Shown piece after piece: positions 32,918 to 39,913 of a stretch of DNA of 39,913 nt. Location of the stretch: contig CAOKET010000014.1 of the NCBI GenBank assembly GCA_948467605.1, forward strand, positions 1 through 39,913, read 5' to 3'. The DNA is from an uncultured Mycoplasmatota bacterium. GTDB lineage: Bacteria; Bacillota_I; Bacilli_A; RF39; UBA660. How positions within the stretch are numbered: the stretch's first letter is position 1; each line of letters starts with the position of its first letter. The notes under the pieces were generated by a model. The model ran no database searches. It was not told the origin of the DNA and saw only the letters and a program-made list of their open reading frames with translations. A program made the position numbers and the translations under genes.

Positions 32918-33772
32918 TCAATTTATATTTAAAAGTATATCTCTTCTTTTTTTCAAGTATTTTATTATATATTCTTTATGAATTTTAGTCAATAAATCAT
33001 CTGGTATTTTCCCAACAATGTTTTCTATTATTTCATCAGTTAGCTTATTTAAATTTAAAATTTCTGGTTGAACAAGTTTATTATAATGTATATTTAAATA
33101 TTCAATTAGTTCAAAATGCTTATATTGTTTTATATTATCTTCCTTATATATTAATGTCTTACTTCTATTAATATATGCATCAAAATCTTTTTTACCACTA
33201 TAATAATTATTTGCATAGATTTCATTTTTAAACTTATTTAATAAACTACACCCATTATCATATAGTGGCGAAAACCTATATTGATCTCCTAGTCTTTCTA
33301 TTCCCCAATTTTCCTCATGTCTATCCTGTTCACCAACTAGCGCATCAAAAACCATAACCTTTATAAAACCTTCAAATAAATTTTCATCTAGTGTATCTAG
33401 TTTTTTCTTTATATTTGAAATTGTATAGTATTTTGCTCTTTCACTGTCATATGTTTTTAAATATGAAATTGAATCTATATGTTCTACATCTCCTATATCA
33501 ATAAACAAATAATTTAATACACCCAATATGCCCTCTGAGTCATTTGCAAGTTCTATTCTAGCACAATCATATCCAAGAATTTTAGCAATTTCATAACACA
33601 TTTTTTCTGAACAAGCCTCACTTACCAAATATCCATTTCCTTCATATTTGAAGTAAGCTTTATTACCATTATTATCAACAACAATTTTCTTAACCCTAGA
33701 TCCTTTTGTATTAAAACTGCTATCTAAGAATTTAAAGTCTTTATCTGGCATTTTGATAGGATATTTTTCCAT
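32918..33772 (-). CDS. HipA-like serine/threonine kinase (CtkA-like)
   Basis: The 284-residue protein has the HipA kinase fold: AYFKY with Lys42, Glu in SEACSEKMCYEIAKILG, the catalytic loop VGEQDRHEENWGI with Asp150 and Asn155, and the metal-binding PLYDNGCSL with Asp172. It is shorter than HipA (about 440) and lacks the N-terminal HipA_N domain, resembling the short CtkA-type/HipA_C kinases. HipA phosphorylates glutamyl-tRNA synthetase and causes growth arrest; whether this one does is unknown. No classic HipB HTH lies beside it; the HIRAN gene takes the second position. GGTAGGTGG precedes the ATG. Its promoter overlaps a palindrome. Confidence 0.75.
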   Translation of the reverse strand: MEKYPIKMPDKDFKFLDSSFNTKGSRVKKIVVDNNGNKAYFKYEGNGYLVSEACSEKMCYEIAKILGYDCARIELANDSEGILGVLNYLFIDIGDVEHIDSISYLKTYDSERAKYYTISNIKKKLDTLDENLFEGFIKVMVFDALVGEQDRHEENWGIERLGDQYRFSPLYDNGCSLLNKFKNEIYANNYYSGKKDFDAYINRSKTLIYKEDNIKQYKHFELIEYLNIHYNKLVQPEILNLNKLTDEIIENIVGKIPDDLLTKIHKEYIIKYLKKRRDILLNIN

Positions 33773-33792
33773 TCAACCACCTACCTTATGTT

Positions 33793-33812
33793 ACATGATT
33801 ATTATATCATGT
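33793..33812 (-). promoter_or_regulatory. Palindromic operator candidate over the kinase -10
   Basis: ACATGAT, six-base spacer, ATCATGT (33793-33799 and 33806-33812). The -10 hexamer lies inside the spacer. Further related half-sites (ATGATGTAA near 33821) occur upstream. The arrangement suggests repression of the kinase operon. Confidence 0.55.
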
Positions 33813-33829
33813 ATAATTTATGATGTAAA
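33801..33829 (-). promoter_or_regulatory. Promoter of the HipA-like kinase/HIRAN operon
   Basis: Minus-strand TTTACA (33824-33829), 17-bp spacer, TATAAT (33801-33806). Confidence 0.65.
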
Positions 33830-33898
33830 TTAAGTGAATTTATAGTTATAACAAATGTTTTTCATTGCTTTAATTTATAATATAAATTCAAAATATTA

Positions 33899-33927
33899 TT
33901 GAAGATAAAACTTTATTATGTTAAAAT
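33899..33927 (+). promoter_or_regulatory. Promoter of the membrane thioredoxin
   Basis: TTGAAG (33899-33904), 17-bp spacer, TAAAAT (33922-33927) with a TGT extension. Confidence 0.5.
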
Positions 33928-33942
33928 TATCATGGTGGTAAT

Positions 33943-34386
33943 ATGAATAATAAAAAAGGTTTAATAGTTATTATTACATTATTTGTAATAGTATTAGCAT
34001 TTATCTTAGTATTAGTATTTAAAAATATTAACAAAGAAAACTATTTAATTGATATAAGTTATAATGAATTAAAAGAAAAAATTGATAATGAAGAAACATT
34101 CGTTCTTTATATTGGCAAAGAAGGTTGCAGTGCATGTGAAGACTTTAACCCTAAATTTAAGAGTATTATAAATAAATATAAAATTAAAACATATTATTTA
34201 GATTTAGCAAAATATAGTGATGAAGAAGAAAAATATGTTGTAAAAAATATAAGTTTTTCTGGAACACCAACAGTTTTATTTATGATTAATGGAAAAGACA
34301 GCTTAAATAGCGATACAAAAATAGTTGGTAATATTTCTGAAAATAAAATAATAACTAAATTAAAAAATAGAGGATATATAAAATAG
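33943..34386 (+). CDS. Membrane-anchored thioredoxin-like protein, CSAC active site
   Basis: The 147-residue protein has one N-terminal helix (about 6-28) and an outer thioredoxin domain with YIGKEGCSACEDF (active site C-S-A-C) and the cis-proline strand GTPTVLFMING. It would reduce, form or isomerise disulfides outside the membrane. GGTGG lies 4 bases before the ATG. It has its own promoter and terminator and stands divergent from the HipA-like operon. A relative lacking the CxxC is at 12127-12630. The many cysteine-bearing surface proteins of the adjacent cluster are plausible clients; that link is inference. Confidence 0.78.
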   Translation: MNNKKGLIVIITLFVIVLAFILVLVFKNINKENYLIDISYNELKEKIDNEETFVLYIGKEGCSACEDFNPKFKSIINKYKIKTYYLDLAKYSDEEEKYVVKNISFSGTPTVLFMINGKDSLNSDTKIVGNISENKIITKLKNRGYIK

Positions 34387-34388
34387 AA

Positions 34389-34415
34389 AATATCAAGAAT
34401 ACTTGGTATTTTTTA
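34389..34415 (+). terminator. Terminator of the membrane thioredoxin gene
   Basis: AATATCAAG, loop AATA, CTTGGTATT (nine pairs with one G-U), followed by a T-run. Confidence 0.75.
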
Positions 34416-34427
34416 TTTATATATATT

Positions 34428-34455
34428 TAAAAAATAACATTATTAAAATGTTATT
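34428..34455 (-). terminator. Terminator of the yvcK-whiA unit
   Basis: AATAACATT, short loop, AATGTTATT followed by TTTT on the minus strand; the whiA stop codon lies inside the first arm. Confidence 0.7.
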
Positions 34456-35359
34456 TCCTCATTTTATCCGCTAATTCCCTAACTCTCCTAAATCTATGAT
34501 TTAAACCAGATTTAGTAACAACTTCCCCTGTTTCATAAGTCATTATATTACTTAACTCCAATAATGATGATTCCTGATATTTTAGTCTATATAAACATGC
34601 TTCCTTAGTCTTTTCATCTAATAAATCCAAAGTAGATTTTTCAATAATTAAATTTATATCATCAACTTGTTTTGTAGCAGTTTCAATTATTTTATTTACA
34701 TTTGCCTGCTCACAATTATTTAATCTATTTGTCATATTTTTATGATCTCTATATATCCTAATATCCTCATAATATAAAACCGCATTATAAGCCTTTATAA
34801 TTCTTAAAAAATCCCCTATTTTTTCTGCCTCTTTTATATATACCATATATCCCTTAGAACGTCTTAAAATACGACTATTTAAATAATATTCATTTAACAT
34901 ATTCTTTAAAAATAACGCGTATTCTTTTGTATCAACTAAAAATTCTAGATGATACCTAGATGATTTAGGATCATTTATACTTCCCTTTGCTAAAAAACAT
35001 CCCTTTAAGTATGAAGATTTTTCCTCAAAATTATCAAATATATAATTTTTAGGTACATCCTCATTTAAACATAAATCATTTATAATAGATACTAATTTGT
35101 TATTAATCTCCAATATATAAATCATATTCTTCTTAAAATTAAAATTACTTCTAACAGTAATTTTAATTTGTATATCATATAAAGTTTTTAATAATGAATA
35201 TATTCTTCTTGCTAATGCTGCATTTTCTGTACTAACTTTAATAACTTTATTTTCATAACTAGAATTATTTCTCATTATTGCAGATAACTCCGCGATACTC
35301 TCAGATCTTAAAGATTCATTCTTAGTTATTTCATTTTTTACCATTGATGTAAAAGACAT
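34451..35359 (-). CDS. whiA: WhiA-like DNA-binding protein
   Basis: The 302-residue WhiA has the LAGLIDADG-like N-terminal region (about 1-200, MSFTSMVKNEITKNE at the start, and YLKGCFLAKGSINDP) and a C-terminal helix-turn-helix (about 235-300; ACLYRLKYQESSLLELSNIM and SGLNHRFRRVREL). In Bacillota it influences cell division and chromosome segregation. The start is 2 bases after the yvcK stop with only a weak GAGAT upstream, so translational coupling to yvcK is likely. It is encoded directly downstream of yvcK, the usual pairing. Confidence 0.92.
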   Translation of the reverse strand: MSFTSMVKNEITKNESLRSESIAELSAIMRNNSSYENKVIKVSTENAALARRIYSLLKTLYDIQIKITVRSNFNFKKNMIYILEINNKLVSIINDLCLNEDVPKNYIFDNFEEKSSYLKGCFLAKGSINDPKSSRYHLEFLVDTKEYALFLKNMLNEYYLNSRILRRSKGYMVYIKEAEKIGDFLRIIKAYNAVLYYEDIRIYRDHKNMTNRLNNCEQANVNKIIETATKQVDDINLIIEKSTLDLLDEKTKEACLYRLKYQESSLLELSNIMTYETGEVVTKSGLNHRFRRVRELADKMRK

Positions 35360-35361
35360 AT

Positions 35362-36309
35362 TTATCTCATTAAATAACTAAATACTAAAAATGCAGTCTT
35401 CATAGAATCATGTCTAACAAGTTCATCAATAATAACTGTAAGATCTGAACTCATAACTTCTAATCCCATATCTTTTAAAGTTTCAACATCTGCTTCCATA
35501 GGATCACTATCTTCTTGATTTTTATATTTTTGTCTTATATTATCAGGTATCATAGAAGTAGATGTAATAACAACATCTAAATAATTACCACCCATATATT
35601 TATTTATAATATTTACGCAATCACTTACCTTAAAATCATCTGTTTCACCATGTTGTGTCATTAAATTTGAAATATACATTTTCTTAGCCTTAGAATTTAT
35701 AATTGCATTCTTCACATCATCAGATAATATAGTTGGTAAAATGCTAGTATATAAACTACCAATACCATATATTATTAAATCTGCTTCTTCTACTGCCTTT
35801 AAAACCTCAGGCAATACATTAACTGTCTCTTTATACTTTAACTCTTTTATAACCTTACCTGCAGCAGTAATATTATGTTCCCCCTCTACCACTGTACCAT
35901 CTGTCATCTCTGCTACTAAAGTAACTGAATCGTTTGTAAATGGTAATATATTCCCCTTTACATTAAGTACTTTCGCAAGAACATCTACAGCACTAGATAA
36001 ATTACCTTCTATATCTATCAAAGCAGTTAAAAGTAAATTACCAACTGAATGATTTTTCAAATAATTTTCATTTTTATATCTATATAACAATAACTTATCT
36101 AATAATGGTTCACTATCAGATAAGTTACATATAACTTTATTTAAATCACCAATCGCAGGAATATCAAAATCTTCTCTTAATTTACCAGTAGACTTACCAT
36201 CATCTGCAACTGTAACAACTGTAGTAATATCTACAGGAAACCTTTTTAGTCCTCTAAGCAATGAAGCAGATCCACTTCCACCACATAAAATAACTATTTT
36301 CTTATTCAT
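35362..36309 (-). CDS. yvcK: YvcK-family gluconeogenesis factor/UDP-sugar-binding protein
   Basis: The 315-residue protein has ILCGGSGSASLLRGLKRFP at the N-terminus (phosphate-binding loop) and VTVADDGKSTGKLREDF, the hallmarks of the YvcK/CofD-like family. YvcK binds UDP-N-acetylglucosamine and affects carbon metabolism and cell shape on gluconeogenic carbon sources. GGGTGAT precedes the ATG, and a promoter lies at 36327-36355. In most Bacillota rapZ (yvcJ) precedes yvcK; here the upstream gene is an unrelated membrane protein. Confidence 0.93.
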   Translation of the reverse strand: MNKKIVILCGGSGSASLLRGLKRFPVDITTVVTVADDGKSTGKLREDFDIPAIGDLNKVICNLSDSEPLLDKLLLYRYKNENYLKNHSVGNLLLTALIDIEGNLSSAVDVLAKVLNVKGNILPFTNDSVTLVAEMTDGTVVEGEHNITAAGKVIKELKYKETVNVLPEVLKAVEEADLIIYGIGSLYTSILPTILSDDVKNAIINSKAKKMYISNLMTQHGETDDFKVSDCVNIINKYMGGNYLDVVITSTSMIPDNIRQKYKNQEDSDPMEADVETLKDMGLEVMSSDLTVIIDELVRHDSMKTAFLVFSYLMR

Positions 36310-36326
36310 CTTATCACCCTTACTTA

Positions 36327-36355
36327 ATTATATTACAATATTACACTTTATACAA
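36327..36355 (-). promoter_or_regulatory. Promoter of yvcK-whiA
   Basis: Minus-strand TTGTAT (36350-36355), 17-bp spacer, TATAAT (36327-36332), 17 bases before the yvcK ATG. Confidence 0.7.
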
Positions 36356-36358
36356 TAA

Positions 36359-37762
36359 TTATATTCTTTTAAATATAGTAGCAGTATCATCTTGATAATA
36401 AATATCATAGTTATCATCTTTAATTAAATACCACTCTAAAGGAACATTTCTCATTATTATAATAACATCAAAATTATACTTTTCTAATATCTTATCAGGG
36501 TCATCAGATAAATTAACTAAATTACATGAATCACTTAAAATATTAGAACTATATATATCAGCAATACCATTAATAAATATATCAATATTTGTTCCATATA
36601 ATTTATAAGTTAAATATCCACCTGTAGTATAATCATTAAATAAACGTTTAGGTTTTAATTCAATTAACTTAAGAATAGCAGTATCAGAATAATAATACAA
36701 ATGTTTATTTTCCTTATTAAAATTATTAACCTGATATAAAACTCCCATAACAGTTAAAATAGATAAAATAATACAAGTAAATATTTTAATTACTTTCATA
36801 TTTATTTTAAATTTAATATTAATATCATTAAAATCTATCATGTATTTTCCTACTATATAAGTTGCAATAAATATATAGTAATGCATAAATCTAATTGACC
36901 TAAGCATCATAAATAAAAACATAAAATATAGTACTATATCAATTATATTCTTATCTTTTTTATAAAATATAAACAATAATATAGGAATAACCACAATAGC
37001 AAATATATATATACCATATAATCCATGAAAATTAGGACTAAACCATTCAACTATTGTATTAAGCATTATAGTATCTTTCATATTATAAAATGGATAAAAC
37101 AATATTTTATAACCATATGGATTAAGAAGTGATACTAAACAACTAATAATAAATATCAAACTTAAGACTTTTACTTTTCCTACATCCCTAATATCTTTAA
37201 ATATTAAACTTAAAAATATTACTATAAAAAGTATAAGCAATATAAGTGATGAACTACCACCATGTAAATTAACCCAAAATAGTTGTAATAATGGAACTAT
37301 ATATATAAGTTTTTTAAAAGTATTATTATTTAAATACTTAAACAATATATATATAAATATTACAAATAACAAATAACTAAACAAATAAGGTCTATGTTGA
37401 AGTGTTCCAATAGTAATAAATGATAGTAATAGCCATATAACCTTAATAATACTAGATACATTAAAATGCTTACTAAACTTTAAAAATTTAACTATAAAAA
37501 TATAAAATATCACACAAGATATACTTAATAACATAATAATTCCAAAATCACCTAATAAATACATAAAAACATCAGATAACCATTCATGAGATATAAACTC
37601 TAAATTATTAATTTTACCATACCAAGAAAATATATCACTTTTAGGAACCATTTTATTCTCCAAAATATATCTCCCCACTGATATATGCCATCCATAATCA
37701 GGATCTATTATATTTTTAAAAGATAAAACAAAATTTAAAATACCAATTATATATACTATCAT
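36359..37762 (-). CDS. GT-C-like polytopic membrane protein
   Basis: The 467-residue protein has about ten helices and an N-terminal outer loop IDPDYGWHISVGRYILENKM followed by VPKSDIFSW, an acidic loop pattern seen in GT-C-type glycosyltransferases and related membrane proteins that use lipid-linked sugars. The second loop carries His/Asp/Arg residues (TLQHRPYLFSYL). A short cytosolic or outer C-terminal domain (about 385-467) ends the protein. The start overlaps the stop of the upstream GT-C-like gene by 4 bases, with GAGG upstream. Substrate unknown; polymer or glycolipid decoration is a guess. Confidence 0.65.
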   Translation of the reverse strand: MIVYIIGILNFVLSFKNIIDPDYGWHISVGRYILENKMVPKSDIFSWYGKINNLEFISHEWLSDVFMYLLGDFGIIMLLSISCVIFYIFIVKFLKFSKHFNVSSIIKVIWLLLSFITIGTLQHRPYLFSYLLFVIFIYILFKYLNNNTFKKLIYIVPLLQLFWVNLHGGSSSLILLILFIVIFLSLIFKDIRDVGKVKVLSLIFIISCLVSLLNPYGYKILFYPFYNMKDTIMLNTIVEWFSPNFHGLYGIYIFAIVVIPILLFIFYKKDKNIIDIVLYFMFLFMMLRSIRFMHYYIFIATYIVGKYMIDFNDINIKFKINMKVIKIFTCIILSILTVMGVLYQVNNFNKENKHLYYYSDTAILKLIELKPKRLFNDYTTGGYLTYKLYGTNIDIFINGIADIYSSNILSDSCNLVNLSDDPDKILEKYNFDVIIIMRNVPLEWYLIKDDNYDIYYQDDTATIFKRI

Positions 37763-39075
37763 TTCAAAACCTCAAATCTATAAATATTATACCCAGAAAC
37801 ACTATCAATTAAAGTAGAATTATTTATTATATATAAACATATATCATTATGTAATTGATTAGTATAAAACTCATTATCACTCATTATAAATAACTTATCT
37901 CTATTGCCATTATTTATTTTATTAACCATCCTACTATAACTATTATAGCCCAAATTACTATATAATAATAAATCATACTCATCTATTTTCAAACCATTTT
38001 CTAATTTTACAAAATAAGAAAAATTACTAATAATATGTACATCCATATTATCACTATTATCTATTATATATTTGCCAAGCCTTTTAGCAAGTAATATCTC
38101 ATTACTTCTAACCCTTCTATATTTAAAAAATTTAAGATCATTAACACAAAAATAGTTAATTAATAATATAGGAATAAAAATACCCAAAAATATAAATATA
38201 TACTTACAAAATTTATTTATATTTATATTTCTAGTAAAAAATATAACATTAGGGACATTAGCAATTACAAAATGATTAATATCAAATATAGGAAATGTAA
38301 TTATCTGAAAACATAATAAATATAAATAACTACTAAAATTACCCCTATCATTTATAATCTTATATATTATATAAAGTACAATTAAAACCTCAAAAACAAA
38401 TAGAACACCAAACTCACCATTATTCTTAGAAAAATCAAACAATCCTAAAAAACAATAATTAATAAAATCATTAAATATACCATTAAATAACAAATAAAAT
38501 AACAGTAATAAAATAGGTATAATAAAACCTATAACACTTTTAAAAAAAAATTTAATATCTCCAAATAATTTAAAAAATATTGGCAAAAGCAAAATAATAC
38601 CTATATTCTGTTTTACAATAAATGCAATTCCAGTAAATAAACCAATTAAAAATGAATATTTATTATTATAATTTAGATAAAATATTAAAATAAATAAATA
38701 TAAACAAAATAAATTATAACTTGGGTAAAAAAACAAAGTACTTAACAATAATAATAAAGAATAAATAAAATAAAATGATTTATTATTTACCTTACTAATA
38801 AAGTAAAGAGATATTGTTGCAAAAATTGCACTAATAAAATACATAACAAATACATTAGGCGAAAATACTTTAAAAAAAAGTGCATTAAATATAAAATAAA
38901 ATGGCGTTATTATTAGATTAAAATCCTTATATGGAATCATACCATTATATATATTATATGAAAATCCAAAATTCCAAACTTCATCTGCCGCAAATGGTAC
39001 AATAAAGTAACTGAATGTTAAAAATAAAATAAAAAAAGCAGAATATAATAGTATATTTTTATATAAAGGTCTCAT
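37759..39075 (-). CDS. GT-C-like polytopic membrane protein
   Basis: The 438-residue protein has about ten helices. The first outer loop reads PFAADEVWNFGFSYNIYNGM, with an Asp-Glu pair in the position of the catalytic or metal-binding acidic residues in GT-C glycosyltransferases (GT39/ArnT-like), and the loop ends PYKDFN. A C-terminal soluble domain (about 335-438) follows. GGTGAT lies 3 bases before the ATG. It has its own promoter at 39098-39126 and is translationally coupled to the next GT-C-like gene. Substrate unknown. Confidence 0.65.
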   Translation of the reverse strand: MRPLYKNILLYSAFFILFLTFSYFIVPFAADEVWNFGFSYNIYNGMIPYKDFNLIITPFYFIFNALFFKVFSPNVFVMYFISAIFATISLYFISKVNNKSFYFIYSLLLLLSTLFFYPSYNLFCLYLFILIFYLNYNNKYSFLIGLFTGIAFIVKQNIGIILLLPIFFKLFGDIKFFFKSVIGFIIPILLLLFYLLFNGIFNDFINYCFLGLFDFSKNNGEFGVLFVFEVLIVLYIIYKIINDRGNFSSYLYLLCFQIITFPIFDINHFVIANVPNVIFFTRNININKFCKYIFIFLGIFIPILLINYFCVNDLKFFKYRRVRSNEILLAKRLGKYIIDNSDNMDVHIISNFSYFVKLENGLKIDEYDLLLYSNLGYNSYSRMVNKINNGNRDKLFIMSDNEFYTNQLHNDICLYIINNSTLIDSVSGYNIYRFEVLK

Positions 39076-39097
39076 AAATCACCAACCTATTAAAAAA

Positions 39098-39126
39098 ATT
39101 ATACAATATTAAAAAAAAATTGTCTA
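39098..39126 (-). promoter_or_regulatory. Promoter of the two GT-C-like genes
   Basis: Minus-strand TAGACA (39121-39126), 17-bp spacer, TATAAT (39098-39103). It lies in the divergent gap with the prepilin-like gene. Confidence 0.6.
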
Positions 39127-39182
39127 TTTATAAATAATATATATGATATAATTAATTATATTAAGAATAATAAGGTGATAAT

Positions 39183-39629
39183 ATGAAAAATGGATTCACA
39201 TCAAAAGAACTAGTAATTACACTTTTTATATTAGGTTTAATAACAAGCATCGCACTTTTTATAACATCTAATCTAAAAAATAATTCAGATAAAACCAAAT
39301 TAGTAAATCAAGCAAATTTATATATAACCAGTTTAAATTCAAGTATAATAGATGCATCAAACGAAGGAAAAACAATATTATATCAAACATACCTACCAAT
39401 AAACGAAGGTGAAACAGTAACATTTGATATAGAAAGGATAAGGATTAATAAAACTAATGAGTATAGAGGCATTATTAAAGTCACATATGAGGGAAGCAAT
39501 AATTATAAATATAAAATAGCAATACATAATGATAAATTTATGTTGGGAACGGAAAAAAAATTAATTGAACAAGAAAATATAAAAGAAGAATTAATTAAAG
39601 ACTATAAAAGTAACTTATTTAAAAAATAA
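39183..39629 (+). CDS. Type IV prepilin-like protein
   Basis: The 148-residue protein starts MKNGFTSKELVITLFILGLI: a short basic leader, Gly4/Phe5 cleavage site and Glu at mature position 5, then one long helix, as in class III prepilins and competence pseudopilins. The rest (about 110 residues) is a small charged domain without cysteines, unlike the prepilin at 3572-4006. AAGGTGAT lies 4 bases before the ATG. It is alone, divergent from the GT-C-like genes, and no peptidase or ATPase of a type IV pilus system is adjacent. It may serve a DNA uptake or type II-like machine encoded elsewhere. Confidence 0.72.
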   Translation: MKNGFTSKELVITLFILGLITSIALFITSNLKNNSDKTKLVNQANLYITSLNSSIIDASNEGKTILYQTYLPINEGETVTFDIERIRINKTNEYRGIIKVTYEGSNNYKYKIAIHNDKFMLGTEKKLIEQENIKEELIKDYKSNLFKK

Positions 39630-39630
39630 A

Positions 39631-39648
39631 TGGAAGTATTTCATTCCA
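39631..39648. terminator. Weak hairpin between convergent genes
   Basis: TGGAA and TTCCA arms with an 8-base loop; on the minus strand it is followed by TTTATTTTTT, on the plus strand by a weak AATTT. It may terminate either flanking gene. Confidence 0.35.
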
Positions 39649-39694
39649 CTTAATTTCATAATTTAAAAACTATCCAAAACACTCATTATTTATC

Positions 39695-39913
39695 CTATTC
39701 ATGTTTTATTTCCTCTATTTGTTCTTTAGTTAGCCCTGTACATTTTATTATTATATTTTATATCTATATTTTCCTTTAACATTTTTCTTGCTATTTCAAT
39801 AGTTTTATCTTTTGCTCCAGCCAAAATACCTTCTTCATATCCTTCATTTTTCATTGGATTCATTAATTTTCTTTGTACATTCTCATAATCATAATCATCT
39901 CTAAACTCATTAT
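39695..39913 (-). pseudogene. Frameshifted tail of an Rpn/PD-(D/E)XK transposase-type nuclease
   Basis: This gene enters from the right edge. The visible frame reads YENVQRKLMNPMKNEGYEEG, then ILAGAKDKTIEIARKML, the typical C-terminal tail of Rpn/PD-(D/E)XK transposase-family proteins, and stops early at 39726-39728. In the next frame the expected ending continues as IIKCTGLTKEQIEEIKHE to a stop at 39695-39697. One indel near 39745 separates them. The N-terminal nuclease domain lies outside the window, so the state of the rest is unknown. The family often occurs in many partial copies. Confidence 0.65.

Noticed and set aside
33943-34386. Membrane thioredoxin as the antitoxin of the HipA-like kinase
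   Set aside because: It is divergent with its own promoter and terminator and has an intact thioredoxin site; the operon partner is the HIRAN protein.
1-39913. Mollicute code in which TGA means Trp
   Set aside because: Several well-defined genes end in TGA at overlapping junctions and Trp positions in conserved motifs use TGG.

Overview
The window is a very A+T-rich bacterial chromosome segment of Bacillota/Bacilli character. The gene set (ntdp/YgaC-type DUF402 nucleotidase, YfhO, gap-pgk-tpiA, clpP, trmL, yvcK-whiA) is typical of low-GC Gram-positives. TGA is used as a stop (for example at the ends of the flippase-like gene near 5945 and the GT-C gene near 37759), so the standard bacterial code applies and a code-4 mollicute is unlikely. 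Starts are mostly preceded by AGGAG or GGTGAT-type ribosome binding sites, and many genes have consensus-like sigma-A promoters with 17-bp spacing. An uncultured gut Bacilli lineage is a reasonable guess; that is inference.

Layout. Positions 1-16000 hold housekeeping genes, mostly on the minus strand: DUF402 nucleotidase, YfhO, and a tightly packed operon pgk - flippase-like protein - GT4 glycosyltransferase - tpiA - type IV prepilin, preceded by a nucleoside kinase-like gene and gap. Then come clpP (plus strand), trmL, a degenerate membrane thioredoxin, an unknown 190-residue protein, a small plus-strand unit of two overlapping mini-ORFs that may be a broken gene, an ACT-domain protein, a kinase-fold protein and a NUDIX hydrolase. 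A tRNA-Cys(GCA) with its own promoter and terminator follows. Next are an unrecognised membrane protein and a decayed HigA/ImmA-type regulator.

Positions 18551-31901 are the main point of interest: about 13 kb of minus-strand genes encoding what looks like a hybrid cell-surface machine. It has Tad/Flp pilus-type parts (CpaF/TadA ATPase, two TadB/TadC-like membrane proteins, CpaB/RcpC-like SAF protein, CpaE/TadZ-like protein, TadE-like pseudopilins and a 52-residue Flp-sized pilin). It also has type IV secretion-type parts: a VirD4/TraG coupling ATPase and three tandem, nearly identical VirB2-like two-helix proteins. A 1140-residue cysteine-rich secreted protein and a signal-peptide/TM protein stand at the promoter-proximal end. 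No relaxase, VirB4, VirB6 or prepilin peptidase is in the window. Internal promoters precede the 52-residue pilin, the VirB2-like trio and virD4, and a UUCG-tetraloop terminator separates the trio from virD4, so the pilin-like subunits are probably expressed separately from the core.

Positions 32222-39913 hold a HipA-like kinase with a HIRAN-domain partner (its promoter -10 lies inside a palindrome), a membrane-anchored thioredoxin with an intact CSAC site, yvcK-whiA without rapZ, two multi-pass GT-C-like membrane proteins, a divergent prepilin-like gene and, at the right edge, the frameshifted tail of an Rpn/PD-(D/E)XK transposase-type nuclease.
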